Positions 24,726 through 33,670 of a stretch of 64,000 nucleotides of DNA are shown piece by piece. The notes below the pieces were generated by a model. That model had not been told where the DNA came from, made no database searches, and was given only the letters and a program-made list of their open reading frames with translations. Each line of letters opens with the position of its first letter. Position 1 is the first letter of the stretch. The DNA comes from Alphaproteobacteria bacterium (GTDB lineage: Bacteria > Pseudomonadota > Alphaproteobacteria > Rhizobiales > Xanthobacteraceae): assembly GCA_005884685.1 (NCBI GenBank), contig VBAH01000058.1, positions 62,001-126,000 on the forward strand. Direction: 5' to 3'. Position numbers and translations under genes: made by a program.

Positions 24726-25448
24726 ATGCTGTCGAATATGGAGCGCCTTAACCCCCTGCTCAAGCGCGCCGCGTGCATGGCAGCCTGCCTCGCCTGCTGG
24801 GTAATATCGGCTCACGCGAACGATCTCGACGACTTCAACCGCGCGGTCGAGGCAGCAATGAGTCATCGGCGTGTCGCCGCCGAATACCTGCGCACCGGCA
24901 ACATCGACCTTGCGGTGCTGGAAATCGAGGGTATGCGCGAAGCCTGGGGCAAGGTCAGTACGCTGCCGCGCCCAGCCGCATTCAACGATCAGCAGCGTTA
25001 TACCGGCACGATTCTCGAGATCGCCGCGAGCCTGGTCGGCATCTCGCTCGTGCTCAATCTCGGCCGACCGGACGTTGCACGGGAGTCGCTCGGCACCGTC
25101 CGCGCATCGCTGTCGCGACTGCGGCGCGAGAATGGTGTGGCGGTGCTGGCCGATTGTGTGCTGGACGCGAACATCGCGATGGATGCGCTGTTCGCGCATG
25201 ACAAGGAACCGGACTGGGAGAGCGTCTCGGCCGGAGCCGAGTCCTATCGTGGAACCTTGCAACGCTGCGACGGCATGGCACCGGCCGGGATCCGCAGCCA
25301 TCCCGAATTCCGCCGCCTGATCGACGGCGCGCACGCAGGTCTCGCGCAGATCCCCCAGGCCGCTGCGGCGCGCGACCGCGATTTGCTGCACCGGCTGCTG
25401 ATCGAACTGCGCTCGTTCGATCACTTGCTGGCGTTCCGCTATGGCTGA
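24726..25448 (+). CDS. Exported helical protein of unknown function in the sox cluster
   Basis: Not recognised. It is a 240-residue protein with an N-terminal leader (LLKRAACMAACLACWVISAHA) that predicts export. The mature part looks mainly alpha-helical and may be two related helical halves: 'DLDDFNRAVEAAMSHRRVAAEYLRTGN' in the first, 'REFRRLIDGAHAGL'-like and 'LLHRLLIELRSFDHLL' segments in the second. The size and amphipathic helices resemble four-helix cytochrome c'/c556 folds, but there is no CXXCH, so no covalent heme. Only two Cys remain in the mature chain. The start may be 24726 or the ATG at 24738. It lies between soxW-like and soxS-like genes and ends 15 bases before the latter, suggesting a Sox-linked role. 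Confidence 0.75.
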   Translation: MLSNMERLNPLLKRAACMAACLACWVISAHANDLDDFNRAVEAAMSHRRVAAEYLRTGNIDLAVLEIEGMREAWGKVSTLPRPAAFNDQQRYTGTILEIAASLVGISLVLNLGRPDVARESLGTVRASLSRLRRENGVAVLADCVLDANIAMDALFAHDKEPDWESVSAGAESYRGTLQRCDGMAPAGIRSHPEFRRLIDGAHAGLAQIPQAAAARDRDLLHRLLIELRSFDHLLAFRYG

Positions 25449-25463
25449 GGCTATTTGAGCAGC

Positions 25464-25868
25464 ATGCGTTTCCTTGCCTCGCTCATTCTTGTCCTGCAGT
25501 TCGCCCTCCCGGCGCAAGCCGCCGAGCTCGTGATGTTCGAGCAGAAAAGCTGCGTGTGGTGTCGGAAATTCGATCGCGAGATTGCGCCGGCGTACGACAA
25601 GACGACCGAAGGCAACCGCGCACCGCTGCGCCGCCTCGACATCGCGCTACCCGCTCCCTCGGATCTCGCTTTCATCAAACGCGAGCGCTTCACGCCGGTG
25701 TTCGTGCTGATCGATGGGGGTCGAGAGATCGGCCGCATCCGCGGCTATCCGGGCGACACGTTCTTCTGGGGCCTGCTCGCCAACCTGCTGGAGCGGCTCG
25801 ATCGCGGCGAGAGCGCCACGCCCGAGCCTCCCGCTGCGCCGCCGCCGGGCGCAACCTTCGCCGAATAA
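25464..25868 (+). CDS. soxS: Periplasmic thioredoxin SoxS-like
   Basis: A 134-residue exported thioredoxin-fold protein. The leader (MRFLASLILVLQFALPAQA) is followed at once by 'ELVMFEQKSCVWCRKFDREI', with redox Cys30 and Cys33. 'RFTPVFVLIDGGREIGRIRGYPGDTFFW' gives the cis-Pro strand. This pattern closely resembles SoxS of Paracoccus, which reactivates SoxYZ by reducing its cysteine. The ATG at 25464 is preferred over an upstream in-frame TTG at 25455. The C-terminal 20 residues are a Pro/Ala/Glu tail. It probably shares a transcript with the upstream unknown protein. Confidence 0.83.
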   Translation: MRFLASLILVLQFALPAQAAELVMFEQKSCVWCRKFDREIAPAYDKTTEGNRAPLRRLDIALPAPSDLAFIKRERFTPVFVLIDGGREIGRIRGYPGDTFFWGLLANLLERLDRGESATPEPPAAPPPGATFAE

Positions 25869-25931
25869 TCCCGTTGCGGGCCACATCCGCCCGTTCCATC
25901 ATTGCGGGGTTCTGGCCGCGGGGGATGCCCG

Positions 25932-27326
25932 ATGCTTCCTGTTCGATTGTCGCGCGCTTCGATCGTCGTCGCGCTTGCGATGGTGCTTGCGCCTGCTGCG
26001 GAGGCCGCGAAGAAAAAGGCCGAGGCGCCCAAGACTGACCTGCTGAAAGGCGAGAGATGGGTCACCGTCTGGACAGCCTCCGTGCAGGGGCCCTATCCGG
26101 TCGGTAACCCCTCGGCACAGCCGGTACTCAGCTTCGCGTTCCCGGCGCCGGAGAGTGGCGCGCGCGACCAGACCTTCCGGCTCATCCTGCAGCCCGAAAT
26201 CTGGGGCTCGAAGGCGCGCCTGCGCTTCTCCAACGTGTTCGGCACGCGCCCGGTTTCCTTCGACGGGATTTACGTCGGGCTGCAACAGGCAAGCGCCACG
26301 CTGTTTCCCAACTCGAACAGACAGGTGATGTTCGGCGGACGGCCCAACATTACCATCCCGCCGGGCGAATCGGTGTGGAGCGACCTGGTCACGCTGGGCT
26401 TCACCGGGGATCAGAAGACGCTGACCGGCCGCAAGCTCGCAGTCAGCTTCCATCTCGCCGGCGAGAGCGGCCCGATGACATGGCACGCGAAGGCGCTGCA
26501 GACCTCGTACGTGAGCCCGCCCGGCAGCGGCTCGCAGGGTGCGGCCGAAGACGAACGTCCCTTCCCGTACACCACGGCCTCGTGGTTCTTCCTCGACGCC
26601 GTCGACATGATGGCGCCCGCCGACACCCGCGTGATCGTCTGCTTTGGCGATTCGATCACCGACGGCACCGCTTCGACCATGAACGGCGACGATCGCTGGC
26701 CAAACGTGCTGTCGCGGCGCTTGCGCGCGGCCGGCCATCGCGCCGTGGTGCTCAACGCCGGCATCGGCGGCAATCAGGTGGCGGGCCCGTCGGATTACTC
26801 GCCGCAGAAGCCCTATGCTGGCGGCCCGTCCGCGGGGGCGCGCGTCGAGCGCGACGTGCTGAGCCTGTCCGGCGTGAACGCCGTCATCTGGCTCGAGGGC
26901 ATCAACGACTTCAGCAAGAACGGCAACGCCAGCGGCGAGACGGTGCAAACCCGCATGAAGGAAATCGCATCCCGCATGCGGGCCCGTCAGCCGGGTCTGA
27001 AAGTGTTCGGCGCGACCGTGGTGACCGCGCTCGGTTCGACCAGCGCGGCACACGGGTTTCCCGAACAGGACGAAAAGCGTCAGGCGTTGAACCAGTTCAT
27101 CCGCACGTCAGGCGTGTTCGACGGCGTGGTAGATTTCGATTCCGCGACGATTGATCCTGGAACCGGCGGGCTGAAGCCCGAATTCGTGCCCGAAAGCACG
27201 ACCGGCGGGCCGGGTGACAAGCTGCATCCGAACCGCGCCGGCTACCTCGCCATGGGCAGTGCGGTCGATCTCGATATGGTGATGGGAAAATCCAAGGACT
27301 TGCGGCCCTCCGCGCAGAAGAAGTAG
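25932..27326 (+). CDS. Exported SGNH/GDSL-family hydrolase
   Basis: A 464-residue esterase-type protein. The ATG at 25932 gives a Sec leader (IVVALAMVLAPAAEAA); an upstream TTG is less likely. An N-terminal beta-rich region (about residues 40-220, 'WVTVWTASVQGP...') precedes the SGNH domain. The four blocks are visible: 'VCFGDSITDG' with the nucleophile Ser, 'NAGIGGNQV', 'WLEGINDF', and 'GDKLHPNRAGY' with the catalytic His. The architecture is that of larger secreted GDSL lipases/carbohydrate esterases. Substrate is unknown. It is convergent with recJ, only one base apart. Confidence 0.88.
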   Translation: MLPVRLSRASIVVALAMVLAPAAEAAKKKAEAPKTDLLKGERWVTVWTASVQGPYPVGNPSAQPVLSFAFPAPESGARDQTFRLILQPEIWGSKARLRFSNVFGTRPVSFDGIYVGLQQASATLFPNSNRQVMFGGRPNITIPPGESVWSDLVTLGFTGDQKTLTGRKLAVSFHLAGESGPMTWHAKALQTSYVSPPGSGSQGAAEDERPFPYTTASWFFLDAVDMMAPADTRVIVCFGDSITDGTASTMNGDDRWPNVLSRRLRAAGHRAVVLNAGIGGNQVAGPSDYSPQKPYAGGPSAGARVERDVLSLSGVNAVIWLEGINDFSKNGNASGETVQTRMKEIASRMRARQPGLKVFGATVVTALGSTSAAHGFPEQDEKRQALNQFIRTSGVFDGVVDFDSATIDPGTGGLKPEFVPESTTGGPGDKLHPNRAGYLAMGSAVDLDMVMGKSKDLRPSAQKK

Positions 27327-27327
27327 C

Positions 27328-29163
27328 TCACCGCGCGACGTGCTCGACCGGCGCCAGATCCATCACGCGCAACTGCACACGCTCCTCGCCGTTCCAGCGA
27401 TCGATCGAGAGTGTGCCGGCCGCATGCATGTTGCGCCCGCGGTTCGCGAGCAACGCATTGCCGAGCGGCTTTCCGGCCGCGCGAAAGGCGATCGCGTTGA
27501 GCATCGTGCCGTCGCCGGCGCGTAGCCGGGCACGCACATGCGACTGCCCGACCTCCTCGGCGTAAGCGATTGTGTGCGACGGCAGAGCGAACACCGGCTC
27601 GGGCTGGCCTGCGCCGAACGGCCCGGCGCGATCCATCTCGGTGAGCATCGCGACCGAGGCACCCGAGGCGGCGATCGCGCCGTCGATCAGCAACACGTCC
27701 TCGAGCCGCGCAGCCTCGACCGGTTCGGCGAGCATCTCCTCCAGATAGGCGCGAAACGCCGCCAGCTTGCCCGGCGCGATCGTCACGCCCGCCGCCATGG
27801 CGTGGCCGCCGCCCTTGAGCAACAGCCCCATCGTGACCGCGTGGCGCACCGCACTTCCCAGATCGACGCCGGTAATCGAGCGGCCCGAACCGGTGCCGAT
27901 GCCGCCCGGCTCGAGCGCGATCGCGAACGCCGGCCGCCCGTAACGCTCCTTCAGCCGCGCGGCCACGAGGCCGACGACGCCCGGGTGCCAGCCCTGTCCG
28001 GCCGTGACGACGACGGCGCCTTTCTCTTCGATGCCCAGCGCCGCCATCGCCTCGGCCTCGGCCTGTGCGAGCGTTGCCTGCTCGATGGTCTGGCGTTCAC
28101 GGTTCAGCCGGTCCAACTCGGCCGCGAGCGCGCCGGCCTCAACCGGGTTTTCCTCCAGCAAAAGCCGCACGCCGAGATCGGCGCGGCCGATGCGCCCCCC
28201 CGCATTGATGCGCGGCCCGAGCAGGAAGCCGAGATGCCAGCATTCAGGCGGACCGGTAAGCCGTGCGGCGTCCATCAAGGCGGTGAGGCCTACATGCTCG
28301 CGCCGGCGCATCGCCAGCAGCCCCTTGCAGACAAAGGCCCGGTTCAACCCCTTGAGCGGCACCACGTCTGCGACGGTGCCGAGCGCCACGAGATCGAGCG
28401 AGTCCAGGAGGTCCGGCTCTGGTCGAAGCACATGCCAGAAGCCGCGCCGGCGCAGTTCGCGGTTGACCGCAACCACCGTCATGAACACGAGGCCGACCGC
28501 CGCGAGGTGGTTGAGTTGCGACAGGTCATCCTGCCGGTTCGGATTCACCAGAGCATCCACCGGAGGAAGCACCTCGTCGGCCTGATGATGGTCGATTATC
28601 ACCACGTGGAGGCCGAGCTTCTTGGCTGCTACGAGCGGCGCGACGCTCGTGGTGCCGCAGTCGACGGTGACCAGCAGCCGTGCGCCCTTCTCGGCAAGCG
28701 CCTGAACCGCCTCGGTATTCGGCCCGTAACCCTCGAACAGCCGGTCGGGAATGTGAATCAGCGGTTCATTGCCGCAATGGCGCAGGAATTTCGCAAGCAC
28801 CGCCGCTGACGTCGCGCCATCAACGTCGTAGTCCCCGAAGATCGCGATCTGCTCACCGGCGATGATCGCGTCCGCGATGCGCGCTGCGGCTTTCGGCATG
28901 TCGGTCAGCGTGTCGGGGTCCGGCATCAGCCGCTTCACGGTCGGATCGAGAAACTCCTCAACTCCGTCGACCTCGACATCGCGCCCGGCGAGGACGCGGC
29001 TGAGCAACTCGGACACGCCGTGCCGCTGCGTCATCGACAGCGCACGCGCCGTCGCGCGCTCGTCGAGCCGGTCCCGCCAGGCGCGCCCGCATATTGAACG
29101 TTCGACGCCGAGGAATGCGGCGCGCGTTCCGCGCAGGGCTGGCAAAGGGGCCGTCATAAGCAT
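27328..29163 (-). CDS. recJ: Single-stranded-DNA-specific exonuclease RecJ
   Basis: A 611-residue DHH-family 5'-3' exonuclease for mismatch repair and RecF-pathway recombination. Motif I 'FGDYDVDG' is at residues 109-116 and the DHH motif (VIIDHHQADE) at 191-193. The DHHA1 domain has 'GGGHAMAAGVTI', and a C-terminal OB-like domain ends the chain. Start is either ATG 29163 or 29157; the region upstream gives no clear choice. In related genomes recJ follows glpX and hom; here three extra genes (ATP-grasp ligase, hypothetical, GNAT) separate them. It diverges from the ATP-grasp gene. Confidence 0.95.
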   Translation of the reverse strand: MLMTAPLPALRGTRAAFLGVERSICGRAWRDRLDERATARALSMTQRHGVSELLSRVLAGRDVEVDGVEEFLDPTVKRLMPDPDTLTDMPKAAARIADAIIAGEQIAIFGDYDVDGATSAAVLAKFLRHCGNEPLIHIPDRLFEGYGPNTEAVQALAEKGARLLVTVDCGTTSVAPLVAAKKLGLHVVIIDHHQADEVLPPVDALVNPNRQDDLSQLNHLAAVGLVFMTVVAVNRELRRRGFWHVLRPEPDLLDSLDLVALGTVADVVPLKGLNRAFVCKGLLAMRRREHVGLTALMDAARLTGPPECWHLGFLLGPRINAGGRIGRADLGVRLLLEENPVEAGALAAELDRLNRERQTIEQATLAQAEAEAMAALGIEEKGAVVVTAGQGWHPGVVGLVAARLKERYGRPAFAIALEPGGIGTGSGRSITGVDLGSAVRHAVTMGLLLKGGGHAMAAGVTIAPGKLAAFRAYLEEMLAEPVEAARLEDVLLIDGAIAASGASVAMLTEMDRAGPFGAGQPEPVFALPSHTIAYAEEVGQSHVRARLRAGDGTMLNAIAFRAAGKPLGNALLANRGRNMHAAGTLSIDRWNGEERVQLRVMDLAPVEHVAR

Positions 29164-29338
29164 GGGTCAGCTTGCTCGAATCCACTCGGGATATTGATCT
29201 AAAAATCCCGCCGCCGGGGGAAAAAACGACCTGTGGGGACATGCCGCCACGGCACGGGATTGCTTTCTGTCTGAGCGGCATTGTGGGGCGCCTCGGTCAG
29301 AAATAACTGAGGAGCGCTCGTCAGCCGGCGGTGGAATT

Positions 29339-30361
29339 ATGCGTCAAGGCCTGAACCCTCAAGACCGCTCGCCGCGCGTCTATGTCATTCATGAAAACGA
29401 CGAGTGGGTCGTGCCGCTGCGATCACATTTCGGCGCGCGCGGCATACCATTCGCCGAATGGCACCTCGACCAGGGAATCCTCGACCTGCGCGCACCGCCC
29501 CCGCCGGGCGTATTCTACAATCGGATGAGCGCTTCGTCGCACACCCGGGACCATCGCTATGCTCCCGAACTTACAAGCGCGGTGCTGGCTTGGCTGAACG
29601 CGCATGATGCCGTTGTGGTAAACGGCGAGCGCGCGCTGCAACTCGAGCTCTCGAAGGTCGCGCAGTACGAGGCGCTGGGCAAATTCGGCATCGCGACCCC
29701 GCAGACACTCGCCGTCGTCGGCAAGGACAACATCGCGGAGGCGGCGCGGCGGCTCGGCTATCCGGTGATCCTCAAGCATAACCGCGCCGGTAAGGGGTTG
29801 GGTGTGCGGCTGCTGCTCTCGGCGGCGGCGCTCGACGAGCACCTCGGCGGGCGGGAGTTTGAAGAGTCGGTGGACGGCATCACGCTGGTGCAACGCTACA
29901 TCAAGGCGCCCGCGCCGTTCATTACCCGCGTGGAGTTTGTCGGCGGCAAGTTCTTGTATGCGGTCAGGGTCGATACCTCGCAAGGCTTCGAGCTCTGTCC
30001 GGCCGATGTCTGCCAGATCGACCCCGCGGAGCTTGCGACCTCGCGTCCCGCGGTTGCGCCGGGTGACAAGTTTCAGATCGTGCGTGATTTCGACCACCCG
30101 CTGATCGCGCGATGGCAGGCATTCCTCGCCGCAAATGACATTGCAGTTGCGGGCATCGAGTTCATCGTCGACGAGAATGGCCGGTCGTTCACCTACGATG
30201 TCAACACCAACACGAACTACAATCCCGATGCCGAGGCGAAGGACGGACGGGCCGGAACCTCCAGCAGCGGCATGGGCGCGATCGCAAGCTATCTTGGCAA
30301 TCTGCTGGCGCAGGAATCCAATGCGGTTGTGGCGCCGCTTGCCGAGACCGTGCCGGCCTGA
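29339..30361 (+). CDS. ATP-grasp ligase (RimK/glutathione-synthetase-like)
   Basis: A 340-residue protein with an ATP-grasp fold from about residue 100. 'VVNGERALQLELSKVAQYEALGKFGIATPQT' matches the lid/pre-ATP region of RimK-type ligases. 'LGYPVILKHNRAGKGLGVRLL' is the nucleotide-binding Lys loop. 'AGIEFIVDENGRSFTYDVNTNTNYN' provides the Mg-binding Glu and Asn residues. Such enzymes join a carboxylate (via acyl phosphate) to an amine or amino acid; the substrate is not evident. It is the only plus-strand gene between recJ and the glpX/hom/aminotransferase genes, and so looks inserted. No peptide precursor gene is seen adjacent. Confidence 0.83.
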   Translation: MRQGLNPQDRSPRVYVIHENDEWVVPLRSHFGARGIPFAEWHLDQGILDLRAPPPPGVFYNRMSASSHTRDHRYAPELTSAVLAWLNAHDAVVVNGERALQLELSKVAQYEALGKFGIATPQTLAVVGKDNIAEAARRLGYPVILKHNRAGKGLGVRLLLSAAALDEHLGGREFEESVDGITLVQRYIKAPAPFITRVEFVGGKFLYAVRVDTSQGFELCPADVCQIDPAELATSRPAVAPGDKFQIVRDFDHPLIARWQAFLAANDIAVAGIEFIVDENGRSFTYDVNTNTNYNPDAEAKDGRAGTSSSGMGAIASYLGNLLAQESNAVVAPLAETVPA

Positions 30362-30368
30362 AGCGGTT

Positions 30369-30839
30369 TCATTCGGTCCCGCGGAAGGCGGACTTGAGCG
30401 GCTTCAGATCCATCAGCTTCTCGCACTCGGCGATGGCAGCAGCGTAGCGCGGCGCGTCGTGCTTGAGCTTCGAATCGATCGCATGATTCTCGAGAATTTC
30501 GAGAAACATCAGCGCCGCCTCGGTGCAGAGTTTCCGGATCGGCCGCGTGGCATTGCGGCAGCGCTGCAAGTCCTCTTCGTCAGCGAGCGCCTTGGGCTCG
30601 CCGATGATCGCGACGATCTTCTTCGCTTCACCGCGCAGGAATTCGAAGGGGCGGCTGTCGAGGCCCTTCAGGCGGTCCGAGGCCTCGCGTTCGTAGCGCT
30701 GCAACGCAGCCACATGCGCCTTGATCGCGGACTGCGTTTCCTTGGGGAAGCGCCGGCAGCTCGCCGCCGTTGCGTCCAGGGTTAGCAACGTCAGGTAAGT
30801 CGCTGCACAGGCAGCGTATTTACCTACAAGTCCGCTCAT
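30369..30839 (-). CDS. Hypothetical exported protein
   Basis: Not recognised. It is 156 residues with a weak N-terminal leader (KYAACAATYLTLLTLDATAA). The rest is rich in charged helices: 'SAIKAHVAALQRYEREASDRLKGL' and 'TEAALMFLEILENHAIDSKLK'. Three Cys occur in the mature part. The start ATG overlaps the stop of the upstream GNAT gene by four bases (ATGA), so the two are translationally coupled. This favours a real gene despite the lack of a known domain. It is convergent with the ATP-grasp gene, seven bases away. Confidence 0.65.
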   Translation of the reverse strand: MSGLVGKYAACAATYLTLLTLDATAASCRRFPKETQSAIKAHVAALQRYEREASDRLKGLDSRPFEFLRGEAKKIVAIIGEPKALADEEDLQRCRNATRPIRKLCTEAALMFLEILENHAIDSKLKHDAPRYAAAIAECEKLMDLKPLKSAFRGTE

Positions 30840-31285
30840 CCGAGCATCTTGCGGTACTGAATGAACCCGCTGCGCTCGGCGACTTTGTCATAGAGCGCCC
30901 GCGCGGTTTCGTTGGTCTCGTGCGTGAGCCAATAGACGCGGCTCGCACCCGCCTTGCGTGCCTCGGCAGAAACCGCCTCGATCAGCGCACGTCCGAGCCC
31001 GTGGTTGCGGCCGCCTTCGGCGACGTACAGGTCCTGCAGGTAGCAGTAGCTCCCCGCCGTCCAGGTCGAAAGGTGAAACAGATAGTGCACGATGCCTTGC
31101 AGCTTCCCGTCCACGTACGCACCGAGCACATGCATCGGCTCGGCCGGATCGTGCAGACGCGCCCACGTGCGATCATTCTGCTCCGGCGAAAGGGTGGCCT
31201 TGTAGAAGGTCAGGTAGCCTTTCCACAGCGGCTCCCAGGCGGCGCGCTCGCCCGGGCCGACCGCACGGATATCGACGGTGCCCAC
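30836..31285 (-). CDS. GNAT-family N-acetyltransferase
   Basis: A 149-residue acetyl-CoA-dependent acetyltransferase. I chose the GTG at 31285 (VGTVDIRAVGPGERAAWEPLW), which starts two bases past the glpX stop codon; the longer open frame overlaps glpX and is a shadow. 'YLQDLYVAEGGRNHGLGRALIEAVSAEARKAGASRVYWLTHETNETARALYDKV' contains GNAT motif A (R-x-x-G-x-G/A variant 'RNHGLGRA') and motif B. Substrate is unknown. It is coupled to the downstream hypothetical gene by a four-base overlap and probably read from the glpX transcript. Confidence 0.85.
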   Translation of the reverse strand: MGTVDIRAVGPGERAAWEPLWKGYLTFYKATLSPEQNDRTWARLHDPAEPMHVLGAYVDGKLQGIVHYLFHLSTWTAGSYCYLQDLYVAEGGRNHGLGRALIEAVSAEARKAGASRVYWLTHETNETARALYDKVAERSGFIQYRKMLG

Positions 31286-31287
31286 GC

Positions 31288-32283
31288 CTAGTCCAGGTGG
31301 AATTTTTCGAGCTGGCGGTGCTCGGCCCTGATCCAGCGTACCGTGCCGGTGACGGAGCGCATCACCACGGTCTCGGTCTCGATCACGTCGTTGCGGAAGC
31401 GCACGCCCTTGAGCATCGATCCGGTCGTGACGCCGGTCGCGGCGAACAGACAATCGCCGCGCACCATGTCCTCGATCTCATATTTCTTGCGCGGATCCTT
31501 GACGCCCATCTTCAGCGCCCGTTCGCGTTTCTCCTCAGTGTCCAGCACCAGGCGACACTGCATCTGCCCGCCGATGCAGCGCAGCGCCGAGGCTGCGAGC
31601 ACGCCTTCCGGCGCGCCGCCGATCCCGAGATAGATGTCGATCCCGGTGTTGTCGGGATCGGTTGTATGGATGACACCGGCGACATCGCCGTCGGTGATGA
31701 GTGCGACCGATGCGCCGGTCTTGCGCACGGCGGCAATCAGGTCGGCATGACGCGGCCGGTCCATGATCAGCGCAGTGATCTCGGCCGGCGCGACGCCCTT
31801 TGCCTTGGCCAGATTGCGAATGTTCTGCTCCGGCGTCGCGTCGAGATCGACCACGCCCTTGGTGTAGCCCGGTCCGATCGCGATCTTGTCCATGTAGACA
31901 TCGGGCGCGTTCAGGAGCGTGCCGCCTTCGGCCATCGCCATGGTGGCGATCGCGCCGGGCATGTTCTTGGCGCACAGCGTCGTGCCCTCCAGCGGATCAA
32001 CCGCGATATCGACCTTCGGGCCGGTCTTGCGTCCAACCTCCTCGCCGATGAAAAGCATCGGCGCCTCGTCGCGCTCCCCCTCCCCGATCACGACGGTGCC
32101 GTGGATCGGCAGCTTGTTGAGTTCGCGCCGCATGGCGTCGACCGCCGCCTGGTCGGCCTGCTTCTCGTTGCCGCGTCCGCGCAACCGCGCCGCGGACACG
32201 GCCGCACGCTCGGTCACCCGCACGATCTCGAGCGAGAGGATGCGCTCCAGCATCTGGTGGGCCTGAACTGTGATGGTCGACAT
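31288..32283 (-). CDS. glpX: Class II fructose-1,6-bisphosphatase GlpX
   Basis: A 331-residue metal-dependent phosphatase of gluconeogenesis and, in autotrophs, of the Calvin cycle, where the class can also use sedoheptulose bisphosphate. Key motifs are 'GEGERDEAPML' at residues 68-78 and 'VDPLEGTTLCAK' at 96-107, which build the metal/phosphate site. The full-length start at 32283 is supported by the N-terminal 'LERILSLEIVRVTERAAVSAARLRGRG' consensus. It lies 45 bases downstream of hom on the same strand. Confidence 0.95.
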   Translation of the reverse strand: MSTITVQAHQMLERILSLEIVRVTERAAVSAARLRGRGNEKQADQAAVDAMRRELNKLPIHGTVVIGEGERDEAPMLFIGEEVGRKTGPKVDIAVDPLEGTTLCAKNMPGAIATMAMAEGGTLLNAPDVYMDKIAIGPGYTKGVVDLDATPEQNIRNLAKAKGVAPAEITALIMDRPRHADLIAAVRKTGASVALITDGDVAGVIHTTDPDNTGIDIYLGIGGAPEGVLAASALRCIGGQMQCRLVLDTEEKRERALKMGVKDPRKKYEIEDMVRGDCLFAATGVTTGSMLKGVRFRNDVIETETVVMRSVTGTVRWIRAEHRQLEKFHLD

Positions 32284-32328
32284 TTCCTCTCCCCTCGGAC
32301 GCGCCAGCTTACAACAATTGCGCCCGGC

Positions 32329-33645
32329 TCAATTCTTCTCCATGCGGATAACCTGGGGCGACCCCGATATCACCCTGTCGCGGCGCACCGCCGCAAGGGC
32401 CCTGCGCACCGCATCCTCGGTCGTCGCGTAGGTGATCAGGATGACCGGCACCGGCGCCGCCTTGCCGGGATTGCTGCCGCCCTGCGTCCCGGCGTGCCGT
32501 TGGACGATGGATTCGATCGATATCCCTTGTTGGGCGAGGCGCCGAGCGATGGTCGCGGCCGAGCCCGGCCTGTCGCGCGCAAGCAGGCGGATGTAGTAGC
32601 CGCCCTCATGGCGCTGCATCGGGGCTTTGCGGCTGACCGCAAGGCCGCCGGTGGCGCGCCCGAACGGGGGGGTGCGCACACCGCGCGCAATATCGCCGAT
32701 ATCGGCCACCACCGCCGAGGCCGTCGCCATCCCGCCGGCGCCGGGGCCAACCAGCGTGATGGCATGCACCGCGTGCGCGTCCACCGTCACGGCGTTGGTC
32801 ACCCCCATCACCTGGGCAATCGCGGTGTCCTTGGGGACCATCGTGGGGTGCACGCGCTGCTCGATGCCCTTGCCGGTATCAACCGCGACGCCGAGGAGCT
32901 TCACCCGGTAGCCCAGCTCATCGGCCCAGCTCAGATCCTCCGGCGCGATCGAGGAGATGCCCTCGACGTAGATAGCTGCGGGATCGACCTTGATGCCGAA
33001 CGCGAGGCTCGCCAGGATCGAGAGCTTCTGCGCCGTGTCGTGGCCTTCGATGTCGAAAGTCGGATCGGCCTCGGCGTAGCCGAGCCGCTGCGCGTCTTTC
33101 AGGCAGTCCGCAAACGAGAGGCCCTCCTGCTCCATGCGGGTCAGGATGTAATTGCAGGTGCCGTTGAGGATGCCGTAGATGCGCGCGAGCTTGTTGCCGA
33201 CCAGTCCCTCACGCAGCGTCTTCACGATCGGAATGCCACCCGCAACCGCCGCCTCGAAATTGAGCGCGACATGGTTGCGCTCGGCCAGCGCGGCAAGTTT
33301 CACGCCGTGCTTGGCCAACAGCGCCTTGTTCGCCGTCACCACCGACTTGCCGGAGGCGAGCGCTGTTTCAACCGCGCGGCGCGCCGGATCGCCTGCGCCA
33401 CCCATCAGCTCGACGAACACGTCGACGCCGGGATCGCGTGCGAGGGCGACCGGGTCGCCCACCCAGCGGATTTTCCTGAGATCGATGCCGCGGTTTTTCG
33501 CCCTGGATCGCGCGCTGACCGCAACGATCTCGATTGGGCGGCCGCACCGTGCAGCCAATGCCGCGCGCTGCTCATTGACGAGTCGTACGACTGATGCGCC
33601 GACCGTGCCGAGACCGGCAAGTCCGACTTTCAGCGGCGGGGCCAT
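32329..33645 (-). CDS. hom: Homoserine dehydrogenase
   Basis: A 438-residue enzyme reducing aspartate semialdehyde to homoserine for Thr, Met and Ile synthesis. The nucleotide-binding 'VGLAGLGTVGASVV' is at residues 7-20, 'TANKALLAKHG' at the active-site edge, and 'GILNGTCNYILTRM' is the family signature. The C-terminal ACT domain ('RLLARDRPGSAATIARRLAQQGISIESI') suggests Thr feedback control. The ATG at 33645 (MAPPLKV) is preferred; the longer frame is the shadow of the aminotransferase gene. It is 25 bases from that upstream gene. Confidence 0.95.
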   Translation of the reverse strand: MAPPLKVGLAGLGTVGASVVRLVNEQRAALAARCGRPIEIVAVSARSRAKNRGIDLRKIRWVGDPVALARDPGVDVFVELMGGAGDPARRAVETALASGKSVVTANKALLAKHGVKLAALAERNHVALNFEAAVAGGIPIVKTLREGLVGNKLARIYGILNGTCNYILTRMEQEGLSFADCLKDAQRLGYAEADPTFDIEGHDTAQKLSILASLAFGIKVDPAAIYVEGISSIAPEDLSWADELGYRVKLLGVAVDTGKGIEQRVHPTMVPKDTAIAQVMGVTNAVTVDAHAVHAITLVGPGAGGMATASAVVADIGDIARGVRTPPFGRATGGLAVSRKAPMQRHEGGYYIRLLARDRPGSAATIARRLAQQGISIESIVQRHAGTQGGSNPGKAAPVPVILITYATTEDAVRRALAAVRRDRVISGSPQVIRMEKN

Positions 33646-33670
33646 GAAGCGTTCCGATTGAAAAGGCGCG

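Noticed and set aside
30958-33594. An 878-codon open frame on the plus strand
   Set aside because: It covers glpX and hom on the opposite strand and has Arg/Ala/His-rich composition without domains.
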